Assembly: GCF_029623955.1 (NCBI RefSeq)
Contig: NZ_JARSBP010000005.1
Span: forward strand, 1 to 64,000
Source of the DNA: Mycobacterium sp. 236(2023)
GTDB taxonomy: Bacteria; Actinomycetota; Actinomycetes; Mycobacteriales; Mycobacteriaceae
Direction of reading: 5' to 3'
DNA: 64,000 nt
Positions 1-7,798 of the stretch are shown here, piece by piece; the stretch's first letter is position 1; every line of letters begins with the position of its first letter. Below the pieces are notes generated by a model. That model was given only the letters and a program-made list of their open reading frames with translations. It was not told the DNA's origin and did no database searches. A program made the translations under genes and the position numbers.

Positions 1-86
1 TCGAAGGAGCCCGCACCAACGGCTGGAAACAAGCACTCGGAGCCCTCGCCCTCAACTACCCCGACCGCATCAACCCCTACCTGTAA
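1..86 (+). CDS. Transposase C-terminal tail (partial, probably IS256/mutator family)
   Basis: Only the last 27 codons are present (frame starting at base 3, TAA at 84-86). The tail has a W-x-x-A-L spacing followed by a tyrosine-proline-aspartate-arginine run and ends N-P-Y-L. This resembles the C terminus of mutator-type transposases, where a tryptophan and a late [FY]-x-[DE]-R motif recur. The adjacent broken DUF222 gene supports a mobile element here. The fragment is too short for a firm family call. Confidence 0.45.
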   Translation, partial: EGARTNGWKQALGALALNYPDRINPYL

Positions 87-115
87 ACCCGCCACATACA
101 CAGAAATCTTGACAA
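1..115 (+). mobile_element. End of an IS256-like insertion sequence (cut by window edge)
   Basis: The window opens inside the last codons of a transposase-like frame (stop at 84-86). After it, the minus strand carries a DUF222 remnant whose family-like sequence stops at about position 113, so the element end is placed at roughly 100-115. Read on the minus strand, the junction begins TTGTCAAGATTTCTGTGTAT, a plausible terminal inverted repeat. The left end lies outside the window, so neither the partner repeat nor a target duplication can be checked. The IS256 (mutator) assignment rests on the short protein tail only. Confidence 0.5.
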
Positions 116-457
116 GCTCGTGCGGGTGCACACCAACTCCACGGTGTCCCAGTCCACCTCCCCGGCGGCCAGCAGCGCCCCCACCGCGGGCAGACGGGTG
201 TGCAACGTGTCGGCCTGACGCACCAAGACCCGCGCCCTGGCCGAGGTCATGTTCAACTCCGCGCCGACCTCCACCGCCGTGCGGTTGAACCCGTTGATCA
301 TCGAGCGCACGTCGGCGTCGATGTCCAACTCCTCTGCGGTACGGCGCTCCAGCAGCTCGAAGATCCCGGCCAGGGAGTGAGCCATCGCGACCGCGACCTG
401 ACGGTGGGCATCCCCCACCAGCGCGATCACCGACCGATCATCCAGTCCATCGAACAT
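113..457 (-). pseudogene. DUF222 (13E12 repeat / HNH endonuclease) gene, 3'-truncated by the IS
   Basis: From ATG at 457 the frame encodes about 115 residues typical of the N-terminal DUF222 region of the mycobacterial 13E12 family: MFDGLDD start, an acidic helix with the ERRTAEELD stretch, and a GEVDWDTVELV segment. Intact family members run to about 400-500 residues and usually end with an HNH nuclease domain, all missing here. After position 113 the frame reads 12 unrelated codons into the IS end and stops at 77. A TTG at 487 could extend the N terminus. The gene was most likely split by the insertion; the other half lies outside the window if it survives. Confidence 0.7.
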
Positions 458-540
458 GTGTTCGACTCTGCCATACGCGGCCGACAAGTGGCGGAGACCG
501 GCAGTTTTCGCTTCTGACGTCGGGGAACTACCGTTTACGT

Positions 541-1935
541 GTGCTGAACGAGACGCTCGAAGAAACGCTGCTCCCCAACGGCCTGACTGTGGACGCGGCG
601 CGCGCTGAAGCTGCCAGGACCTACGAACTCGACCGTGCCCACGTCTTCCATTCGTGGTCCGCTCAGGCCGAGATCTCCCCGATGACGATTGTCGCTTCCG
701 AGGGCTGCTACGTCTGGGACGGCGACGGCAACAAGCTGCTCGACTTTTCGTCGATGTTGGTCAACACCAACATCGGCCATCAGCACCCCAAAGTCGTTGC
801 CGCCATTGCCGACCAGGCCGCCAAGCTGTGCACCGTCGCGCCTCAGCACGCCAACGACGCCCGCTCGGAGGCGGCGCGCTTGATCGCCGAACGCACCCCG
901 GGCGAACTGAACAAGGTCTTCTTCACCAACGGTGGCGCCGACGCCGTCGAGCACGCGGTCCGGATGGCGCGACTGCACACCGGGCGCCACAAGGTGCTGT
1001 CCCGCTACCGCTCGTACCACGGCGGGACCGAGACCGCGATCAACCTCACCGGCGACCCGCGCCGCTGGCCCAACGACCTCGGCACCTCGGGCATCGTCCA
1101 CTTCTTCGGCCCGTTCCTGTACCGGTCGCAGTTCCATGCCACCACCGAGGCCGAAGAGTCCGAGCGTGCGCTGCAGCATCTGCACGACATCATCCGCATG
1201 GAGGGCCCCGGCACGATCGCGGCCATCATTCTCGAGTCGATCCCCGGCACCGCAGGCATCATGGTGCCGCCGCCGGGATACATCGCCGGCGTGCGCGCCC
1301 TGTGCGACGAATACGGCATCATCTACATCGCCGACGAGGTGATGGCGGGCTTCGGCCGTAGCGGAAAGTGGTTCTCCATCAACCACTTCGACGTCGTCCC
1401 CGATCTGCTGACCTTCGCCAAGGGCGTCAACTCCGGCTACGTCCCGCTCGGCGGAGTGGCCATCAACCCGGCGATCGCCGAAACCTTCGCCCACCGTGCG
1501 TATCCGGGCGGTCTGACGTACTCGGGCCACCCGCTCGCGACCGCCGCGGCAGTGGCCACGATCAACGCGATGAGCGACGAGGGCATCGTCGAGAACGCGG
1601 CACGCATTGGCGAAGACGTGATCGGTCCTGGGCTGCGCGAGATCGCCGGCAAGCACCGCTGCGTCGGTGAGGTGCGTGGCGCAGGCGTCTTCTGGGCAGT
1701 CGAGCTCGTGGCCGACCAGGCCACTCGCGAGCCGCTCGCTCCGTACGGAAGCTCCAGCGCGGCAATGAATTCGGTCATCGGCGAATGCAAGAAGCTGGGC
1801 CTGCTGCCCTTCGCCAACTACAACCGCATCCATGTCGTGCCGCCGTGCACTGTCACCGCGGAGCAGGCGCGCGCGGGCCTGGCGATCCTGGACCGTGCGC
1901 TCGACGTCGCCGACGCAGCGCTGCCCCAGAGCTAG
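541..1935 (+). CDS. Class III (omega) aminotransferase, PLP-dependent
   Basis: The 464-residue protein has the full class III aminotransferase layout. There is a substrate/PLP domain with TNGGADAVEHA near residue 125, a YHGG motif, the internal-aldimine aspartate in ADEVMAGFGR, and the PLP lysine K294 in FAKGVNSGY. The N-terminal block and the FAKGVNSGYVPLGG run resemble taurine/beta-alanine:pyruvate-type enzymes, so an omega-amino acid donor is inferred; the substrate cannot be fixed from sequence. The start is GTG at 541. The stop TAG at 1933-1935 interlocks with the stop of the convergent gene inside one CTAG. It is not in an obvious operon. Confidence 0.9.
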   Translation: MLNETLEETLLPNGLTVDAARAEAARTYELDRAHVFHSWSAQAEISPMTIVASEGCYVWDGDGNKLLDFSSMLVNTNIGHQHPKVVAAIADQAAKLCTVAPQHANDARSEAARLIAERTPGELNKVFFTNGGADAVEHAVRMARLHTGRHKVLSRYRSYHGGTETAINLTGDPRRWPNDLGTSGIVHFFGPFLYRSQFHATTEAEESERALQHLHDIIRMEGPGTIAAIILESIPGTAGIMVPPPGYIAGVRALCDEYGIIYIADEVMAGFGRSGKWFSINHFDVVPDLLTFAKGVNSGYVPLGGVAINPAIAETFAHRAYPGGLTYSGHPLATAAAVATINAMSDEGIVENAARIGEDVIGPGLREIAGKHRCVGEVRGAGVFWAVELVADQATREPLAPYGSSSAAMNSVIGECKKLGLLPFANYNRIHVVPPCTVTAEQARAGLAILDRALDVADAALPQS

Positions 1936-2561
1936 CCGAGCTCGCCACTGACCCCTCGCTGCAGCGCAGCGAGGGCGCGTTCGGGCAGCACCAGCAGCCC
2001 TTCGAGTTCACGCCGCGCGAGCTGGTAGGCGCCGGCGCGTTCCTGCTGCGTCGCTGCGGTGTCGGCTGCCACGCGCAGCAGCCGTTGCGCCCGGCCGAGT
2101 CGTTCCTGCTCCCGTGCGGTGAATCCGGAGCGGCCGCGGCGGATCGCTTCCGCCTCGGCGACGTCGAAGGTGGTGACGTACTCCTGCACGGCATCGAGGT
2201 ACCCGCTGATCGCGTCGCGGTCGTCGACGAGGTCGACGGCATCGGTCGGCCGCAGAAGATCGGCACGCACCTTCGCCGCGTGGAAGCGCTGGGTGAGCGG
2301 TTCCCGCATGTCCGTCATCAGTGGACACTCGAGAATCTTGGCCACGTCGATTTCGTACTCGAGCCACCGGGTATCCGTGCGGTCGTGCTCCTTGACCGCA
2401 CGGTCGATCACGCCACGATGGGGTGTGCCGTGGTCCGACCGGTTGCCGCGTGCGCCGACGATCGCCCGAAACGTCGCGTAGCCCACACCGATGAGCGGCG
2501 CCAGGATGAGCAACAGTTCCGCGAGCCGTATGACCAGTCCCACATCATCAGCATGCCGCAC
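1932..2561 (-). CDS. Membrane-anchored hypothetical protein
   Basis: This frame encodes 209 residues with one hydrophobic segment near the N terminus (about residues 10-30). The rest is a long charged, largely helical part rich in Arg, Glu and Asp (residues 40-200), suggesting a single-pass protein with a cytoplasmic coiled domain. No catalytic motif was recognised. The start is GTG at 2561; an in-frame GTG at 2543 would still keep the membrane segment. The stop overlaps the stop of the convergent aminotransferase. It looks like a lineage-specific actinobacterial protein; no function is proposed. Confidence 0.7.
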   Translation of the reverse strand: MRHADDVGLVIRLAELLLILAPLIGVGYATFRAIVGARGNRSDHGTPHRGVIDRAVKEHDRTDTRWLEYEIDVAKILECPLMTDMREPLTQRFHAAKVRADLLRPTDAVDLVDDRDAISGYLDAVQEYVTTFDVAEAEAIRRGRSGFTAREQERLGRAQRLLRVAADTAATQQERAGAYQLARRELEGLLVLPERALAALQRGVSGELG

Positions 2562-2628
2562 CGGACATTTAGAAAACCTTCATATTCCACATGGTTTTAA
2601 CTTCGCATCCGCAGGCAACTGTTCTGTT

Positions 2629-3060
2629 ATGCGACACAAGACATCTCTTCTCGGAATCTTCGGACCCATGGTCTTCGCGGGCGCCGCGGCGACTGCAATC
2701 GCAGCCGCGCCCCTGACCCTCGCGCAGCCTGCGCCGCCTCCGTGCTTCAACGCTGACGGCACCCCCTGCGCCACCATCGGCAACGCCGGACCCGGCGGCG
2801 CGACCGGCGGTGTGCCGGGCGGCCCGGCCGGCACGGCCGGTCCCGGCGGCGCCAGCGGCAGCACCAACCCGGGCGGTGTGGCCGGCGCAGCCGGACCCGA
2901 GGGTGCTACGGGCTCCATCCCCGGCGGCCCGGCCGGCACGGCCGGACCCGGTGGCGCCAGCGGCAGCACAAACCCCGGTGGTGTCGGCGGTACGGCCGGA
3001 CCCGACGGCGTCTCGGGCTGTATCCCGAACGTCGGTTGCGCCACCATCCCTGTCGGCTGA
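2629..3060 (+). CDS. Secreted collagen-like glycine-rich repeat protein
   Basis: The start is ATG at 2629, chosen because it opens directly on a Sec signal peptide (MRHKTSLLG, then a hydrophobic Ala-rich core ending near ALA-QP at residues 30-36). The mature part begins with a Cys pair (C-x7-C-A-T-I). It then carries two near-identical 35-residue repeats of GPxG/GGP/GTA triplets (N-A/A-A-GP...GG) and a third broken repeat, and closes with another Cys pair followed by the same C-A-T-I string. About 143 residues. It is presumably an envelope or exported structural protein. A strong hairpin follows 16 bases after the stop. No enzyme motif is present. Confidence 0.8.
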   Translation: MRHKTSLLGIFGPMVFAGAAATAIAAAPLTLAQPAPPPCFNADGTPCATIGNAGPGGATGGVPGGPAGTAGPGGASGSTNPGGVAGAAGPEGATGSIPGGPAGTAGPGGASGSTNPGGVGGTAGPDGVSGCIPNVGCATIPVG

Positions 3061-3076
3061 CAACTACAAGCGCCTG

Positions 3077-3108
3077 AAGAGGTCGGACCCGGTCGGGTCC
3101 GACCTCTT
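3077..3108 (+). terminator. Strong intrinsic hairpin without U-tract
   Basis: AAGAGGTCGGACCC (3077-3090) and GGGTCCGACCTCTT (3095-3108) form a perfect 14-bp stem with a 4-base loop, 16 bases after the stop of the collagen-like gene. No T-run follows, as is common for mycobacterial hairpin terminators. It probably insulates the downstream SDR at 3135. Confidence 0.8.
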
Positions 3109-3134
3109 GGTGCTCTGCGGCTACCGTCATCGCC

Positions 3135-3914
3135 ATGAGCTCACAGGTTCCGGCGACGCTGCTGGACGGACGCGTCGTCATCGTCACGGGCGCGGCGCGC
3201 GGAGTAGGCAAGGGGATCGCCTCGGCGTTGACCGAGCGCGGGGCGTCGGTCCTGCTGGTGGACCGCGACGAAGCCACTCTGACCGAGACCACCGAGACGT
3301 TGCGTGCATCGGGCCGCGCCGTCACCGCACTTGTGATTGATCTCCGCGAACGCGATTGCGCGCGCAGGATCGTCGACACGGCCATCGCCACGTACGGCAG
3401 CGTGCACGGTCTGGTCAACAACGCGATCGCCACAAACGAACCGAAACCGTTCCAGGACATCACCCGCGACGATTACGACCTCGTCTTCGACGTCGGTCCA
3501 CGAGCGACGTTCGAGCTGATGCAGGCGATCTACCCGGTGTTCGTCGACAACGGCGGCGGCAGCATCGTCAATCTCGGCTCGGGGTCGGGGACGGTCGGCC
3601 TGCCGAAGTTCGGGGCCTACGCCGCGGCCAAGGAGGCAATCCGCGGTATGTCGAAAGTCGCTGCGCTGGAATGGGGCCGGATCGGCATCCGGGTGAACGT
3701 CGTCTGTCCGTACGCCGAGACCGAGAGCATCAGGACCTGGCGTGAATGGGATCCCAAAACCTACGAACGCACCGTCCGTGGCGTGCCGATGGGACGGTTG
3801 GGCGACGTCACCACGGACATCGGCCCCGCGGTGGCGTTCCTGCTCAGCGACGAGGCGGCATTCGTCACCGCCCAGACGATCATGCTGGACGGTGGGGCGG
3901 CTGGGTTCCGATGA
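3135..3914 (+). CDS. SDR family oxidoreductase
   Basis: This is a 259-residue classical short-chain dehydrogenase. The NAD(P)-binding TGAARGVG motif is at residues 18-25, an NNA motif near 95-97, serine in the LGSGSG loop (about 149-151), and the catalytic Y162-x3-K166 in AYAAAKEAIR. It ends with the usual LDGGAAGFR-type tail. Length and motif spacing match the family. The substrate is unknown. It is read alone and its 3' end overlaps the 3' end of the convergent GAF-GGDEF frame by 35 bases. Confidence 0.92.
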   Translation: MSSQVPATLLDGRVVIVTGAARGVGKGIASALTERGASVLLVDRDEATLTETTETLRASGRAVTALVIDLRERDCARRIVDTAIATYGSVHGLVNNAIATNEPKPFQDITRDDYDLVFDVGPRATFELMQAIYPVFVDNGGGSIVNLGSGSGTVGLPKFGAYAAAKEAIRGMSKVAALEWGRIGIRVNVVCPYAETESIRTWREWDPKTYERTVRGVPMGRLGDVTTDIGPAVAFLLSDEAAFVTAQTIMLDGGAAGFR

Positions 3915-5544
3915 TTCGCGAGACACAGTAGTTCGCGAGAACCCGTGTCAGCGAGGCTATTTCGATGAGATGCTGATAGCCGTCGTGGGAGTAGAACTCC
4001 ATCAGGAAGCAATCTTCACCGGCATGAACGCCGACGCCGAGAACAGCCCGGTATCCGAGCTTGGCCAGCAACGCGGTCTCCGCCGGATCTGATCCGTCCA
4101 GCCCGACGGCGGCGACGAACGATGAGCCGTCCGCGAGAGCCGTTGCAGTGGCTGGATAGTCGGCGAGATCGTAGGAGTCGGGCCCGAGATCGGTCATGAC
4201 CGACAGACCCGAACCCTTACGGAGCACGGTGTCCACGCCTGCGACCTTGCGTAGCGCGTCGTGATCCTGGGTGCACTGCGATATCGACCATGCCGTGGTG
4301 CCGAACAGCTGCTGCATCTGCAGGGCGAGAATCTCCAGAGCGCCGATCACCGGCAGGTCGCTGCGCTCGTCGAGCAACCGGACGATGACGCCTGCCATCC
4401 GTCCGGCGTTCCTGGCGTCGGCCGCATTGCGGTCACGACTGCCGATCCCGCCGACGACCACCGACGTCGATGTCGCGGTGCTGTACCGGGCAGGACCTTG
4501 TCGTTTCGCCTCCAGCAGCGCCGAATCGGCGGCGGCCAGAAGCCTGCTCCCGTTGCGTATTTCGGGCCCAGCCGCCGCGGCGCCCTAGGACACGCTGACC
4601 TCGGTGGTCACGCGATCGCGGATTGCCTTGGTCGCATCCATGGCGAAAACCTGAGCCGAGGCGAGGGTTGCATCCGGTAAGAGCACGCAGAACTCGTCAC
4701 CACCGAGGCGCGCGGCGACCGCACCGGTGATGCCGTCGGCCAGACAGGCGAGTTCGCGCGCGACCTCGCGGAGAAGCTGATCACCCGCGGGGTGCCCGTC
4801 GCGGTCGTTGATCCTCTTGAACCCGTCGAGGTCACACAGCAGCGCAACCGGATACGCTTTCTCCCAGTCGATTTCGGCGAGATGCTGGTCGACGGCGCGC
4901 CGGTTGGCGATACCCGTCAACGGGTCCTCGAACGCGAAACGCCACACTGTCGTGAACAATTCGGACCGGCCTATCGCCACGGCGGCGTGCGCGGCGATGG
5001 CCTGGATCAGCTGTTTGTCGCCGTGGTCGAAGCGGCGGCCGTTCGATCCGGTGGCCCAGATCAGGCCCCACATCGAATCGCCGACCATCACCGGGACGGC
5101 GAGTTCGGATTCCTTGCCCACGTACTTGAGCGCCTCGGCCGTCTCCGGCGGGCAGTCCGGATCGTCGAGCGCGTTCGCATACGCGATCCCTTGGCTGAGC
5201 AGCGAATAGATGTTGGAGTCAGGGGCCGCGTCGTAGTAGTTGTCCACGGGCCACCGCTCTTCGTGCGGCGCCAGGTCTCCGACGACGATCAGCGTGCGGA
5301 GCGCCATGCGGTCCGCCTCCCACCGCGTGATCGACAGCGATGCCGCCCCAAGGGCCGTCCGCGCCTGCTCGGCGATGACCTCCAACACCTCGTCGAAGTA
5401 ATCGGCTTTCAAGACGGCTTCGGAGATGCGCAGCAGTGCCTTGAGCACGGGGAGTTCGGCGGCAGCCTCAGGATCCGCCTCGACTGTCAGCTCAACCCCA
5501 CCGTGCACCCAAGCATCCCCCTCGCGCCCGCGAGTGCGGCGCAA
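3880..5544 (-). pseudogene. GAF-GGDEF-GAF diguanylate cyclase-like gene interrupted by in-frame TAG
   Basis: One reading frame of 554 codons is broken by a TAG at 4585-4587. Upstream of it lie an N-terminal GAF domain (about residues 30-185) and most of a GGDEF domain, with DPLTGIANRR, DLDGFKRIND and an intact GGDEF signature, so the active site would be conserved. Immediately after the TAG the same frame continues with the last GGDEF strand/helix (LLAAADSALLEAKR) and a second GAF-like domain, and ends at TGA 3880-3882. No other stop lies in these 235 codons, so the change is recent, is read through, or is a sequence error. The start may be TTG 5544 or GTG 5508. Role: c-di-GMP synthesis or sensing. 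Confidence 0.85.
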
Positions 5545-5597
5545 ACGGTCATGCTACCCACACGCTCGCTCGGGGCGTACCTGTAGCGTGCCCTGCT

Positions 5598-6623
5598 GTG
5601 CAGCCCATTCCCGTGATCGCCCTCACCGGCTACCTCGGCGCGGGAAAGACGACACTCCTCAACCATGTGCTGCGCAGCCCGAATGCGCGGATCGGCGTCG
5701 TGATCAACGACTTTGGCGAACTCAACGTCGACGCAGGACTGGTTACGGGTCAGATCGACGAACCGGCGTCGATCGCGGGCGGATGCATTTGTTGCCTGCC
5801 CGACGAGGGCGGCCTCGACATCGCGCTGGCCCGGCTCGCCGACCCGAAGCTGAGGCTCGACGCCATCATCGTCGAGGCCAGCGGGCTCGCCGATCCGGTC
5901 GCCGTCTCGCGCATCATCCGGTTCAGCGGTGTCGACGGGGTCCGGCCCGGCGGCGTGGTGGACGTCATCGACGCCGCCACCCATTTCGACACCGTCGACC
6001 GGGATGCCACCCCGCCGGCCCGCTACGGCGCGGCCACGCTGGTGGTGGTCAACAAAATGGATCAGATCGCCGACCGCGACGAGGCGTTGCAGCGCATCGA
6101 AAGCAGGGTCCGTTCCCTGAATCCCGACGCGTACGTCGTGGGCGCCACGGCGGGACGGATCGACCCGACGCTGCTCTACGACATCGCGGCCACCGCCGAG
6201 GAGGCCGGCCAGATGACGTTTCGGGAGTTGATGGTCGACGAGCCGGCACCGGACGCCCACGCCCACGATCACGACCACGCGCACGCGGATTCGGTGACCG
6301 TGTTCGGTGACGGCTGCGTGGATCCGTCGGCGGTCGTCGACCTTCTGGAGAAACCTCCGGCCGGGGTGTACCGCATGAAGGGGACCGTCGCGGTGCGCTA
6401 CCGGGCGAGCACGCGGACCTACACGGTCAATGTCGTCGGTCCGTCGGTGCACATCGCCGTAGCCCCGCCGCACGCGACGGCCAACAGTCTGGTCGCGATC
6501 GGGATGAATCTCGACGCCGACGATGTCCGAGACCGGATGCGCACCGCCATCGCCTCGATGCCCGGAGCCGCGCCCGCGCAGGGAGTCCGGCGACTGCAGC
6601 GCTACCGCAGGCTCAGTATTTGA
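5598..6623 (+). CDS. CobW/COG0523-type metal-chaperone GTPase
   Basis: The protein has 341 residues, GTG start. Walker A GYLGAGKTT is at residues 11-19, the COG0523 signature G-G-C-I-C-C has C63, C65 and C66, the guanine-specificity NKMD is at 152-155, and a His-rich linker (HAHDHDHAHAD) is near 221-231 before the C-terminal CobW domain. These GTPases deliver Zn, Co or Ni to client proteins; the His-rich loop suggests zinc or cobalt/nickel, but the metal is not decided by sequence. No Zur-box-like palindrome was recognised upstream. It is transcribed divergently from the GAF-GGDEF gene. Confidence 0.9.
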   Translation: MQPIPVIALTGYLGAGKTTLLNHVLRSPNARIGVVINDFGELNVDAGLVTGQIDEPASIAGGCICCLPDEGGLDIALARLADPKLRLDAIIVEASGLADPVAVSRIIRFSGVDGVRPGGVVDVIDAATHFDTVDRDATPPARYGAATLVVVNKMDQIADRDEALQRIESRVRSLNPDAYVVGATAGRIDPTLLYDIAATAEEAGQMTFRELMVDEPAPDAHAHDHDHAHADSVTVFGDGCVDPSAVVDLLEKPPAGVYRMKGTVAVRYRASTRTYTVNVVGPSVHIAVAPPHATANSLVAIGMNLDADDVRDRMRTAIASMPGAAPAQGVRRLQRYRRLSI

Positions 6624-6624
6624 A

Positions 6625-7179
6625 TCAACGCATCTCGTCGAGGATCGTCAGCATCTTCGACGTCGTCGCCCAGTTCCGGATCGTCATCAGTTTGTACTCG
6701 GGCGTGCCGACGATCCGGCCCATCCTGCTCTTGGTGCGTTCCGCGGAGAGCCTCGTGAAGTACACGACCCCGGGGCCGGGCCATGCGTCGTCGACGCCGT
6801 CGCGAATCTGCACGACACCCATCGCCTTCTGCGCGGTCAAGGGGGATTTCAGGAACACCACGTCGCGGTGATGGTCCTCGGTGCGCGCGACGAACTCCGC
6901 AGGCGCCTTGTCTACGACGGCTCGCATCTGACGGTGCGAGCGCACGACGACCACCGGGGGGCTCTGCAGATGCTGGGTCAGCAGCGCCTCGATGTCGGTC
7001 TCCAGCGTCGTGGCCGCGCCGCCGAACTCGAACGCGACGTTGCCCGACTGGATATAGGTGCTGACCTTCGCATACCCGGCATCCTCGAGTACGGCCCGCA
7101 GGTCGGCCATCGAGATCTTGTTGCGGCCGCCGACATTGATCCCACGCAGCAGAGCCGCGTATCGCACCGTCGCTCCCAT
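6625..7179 (-). CDS. DUF1697 family protein
   Basis: The protein has 184 residues, matching DUF1697 length. It starts M-x5-YAALLRGINVGG with the family's characteristic RGINVGG..K..M..L core, then the YIQSGN motif (about residues 42-47) and a C-terminal RxxxWxT segment. The start at ATG 7179 was chosen because the conserved core begins six residues later; upstream in-frame codons run into the divergent DUF2237 gene. The function of the family is unknown. It stands convergent to the CobW gene, with one base between the two stops. Confidence 0.88.
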   Translation of the reverse strand: MGATVRYAALLRGINVGGRNKISMADLRAVLEDAGYAKVSTYIQSGNVAFEFGGAATTLETDIEALLTQHLQSPPVVVVRSHRQMRAVVDKAPAEFVARTEDHHRDVVFLKSPLTAQKAMGVVQIRDGVDDAWPGPGVVYFTRLSAERTKSRMGRIVGTPEYKLMTIRNWATTSKMLTILDEMR

Positions 7180-7208
7180 GCCGGGCGACGCTACGCGATA
7201 CTGAGCCG

Positions 7209-7595
7209 ATGGCGGATCGAAATGTTCTAGGCGGGCCGTTGGACCCTTGCGGCACCGAACCTTTGACCGGCTTCTACCGCGACGGCTGCTGCAGCACCGG
7301 TGACGAGGACCTGGGCAGGCACACCATCTGCGCCGTCGTGACGATGGACTTCCTGGCTCATCAGCGCTCGATCGGCAACGATCTGTCAACACCGATGCCC
7401 GCGTACCGATTTCCCGGGTTGGTGCCCGGCGACCGGTGGTGTGTCACGGCGCTGAACTGGTTGCGCGCGCACGAGGATGGGCAGGCATGCCCGGTGGTGC
7501 TCGCGTCCACGCACGAGCGAACGTTGGACTCGGTGCCGCTCGACGTGCTCAAGCAGTACGCGGTCGACGTCCCGGACGACCCGGCAGGTCTCTAG
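7209..7595 (+). CDS. DUF2237 family protein
   Basis: This 128-residue protein opens with the family hallmark NVLGGPL-x2-C and TGFYRDGCC, followed by DxGRHT-C and a W-C-V-T-A core. Several conserved cysteines (C14, C27, C28) suggest metal or redox chemistry, but no biochemical role is known for the family. It is divergent from DUF1697 with a 29-base gap. The DUF4333 remnant follows downstream. Confidence 0.88.
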   Translation: MADRNVLGGPLDPCGTEPLTGFYRDGCCSTGDEDLGRHTICAVVTMDFLAHQRSIGNDLSTPMPAYRFPGLVPGDRWCVTALNWLRAHEDGQACPVVLASTHERTLDSVPLDVLKQYAVDVPDDPAGL

Positions 7596-7642
7596 ACGCG
7601 CGCCCCCCACCTCTGATCTCCTGCGGTACCGCCCTGGCGGGA

Positions 7643-7798
7643 TTCGACGTCACCGTCGACTGCGGCGAGGGTTTGAAAGCCGTCGAGGTCGGTCAGACGC
7701 TGGACTGCACCGCCGCCGATCCGCAGGGTGAGGAGCGCACCGTCCAGGTCACTGCCGCACCCGGTGACCAGGACGACAACTGGTCGCTTCTCGACTGA
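7643..7798 (+). pseudogene. DUF4333 domain remnant
   Basis: A 51-codon stretch beginning FDVTVDCGEGLKAVEVGQ and ending NWSLLD* matches the C-terminal strand pattern of mycobacterial DUF4333 lipoproteins (V-x-C-P/G-x2-L-x4-G-x4-C). The normal N-terminal signal/lipobox portion is absent: upstream the frame runs out of phase through the end of the DUF2237 gene without a plausible start. The last 50 bases overlap the 3' end of the ligase gene on the other strand. It is interpreted as a decayed fragment. Confidence 0.45.

Noticed and set aside
535..1833. A 432-codon minus-strand frame
   Set aside because: It is antisense to the class III aminotransferase, which has all expected motifs; composition is typical of a shadow frame.
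2572..2598. AAAACC...GGTTTT inverted repeat before the collagen-like gene
   Set aside because: Six-base arms in an AT-rich leader; insufficient to call an operator or hairpin.
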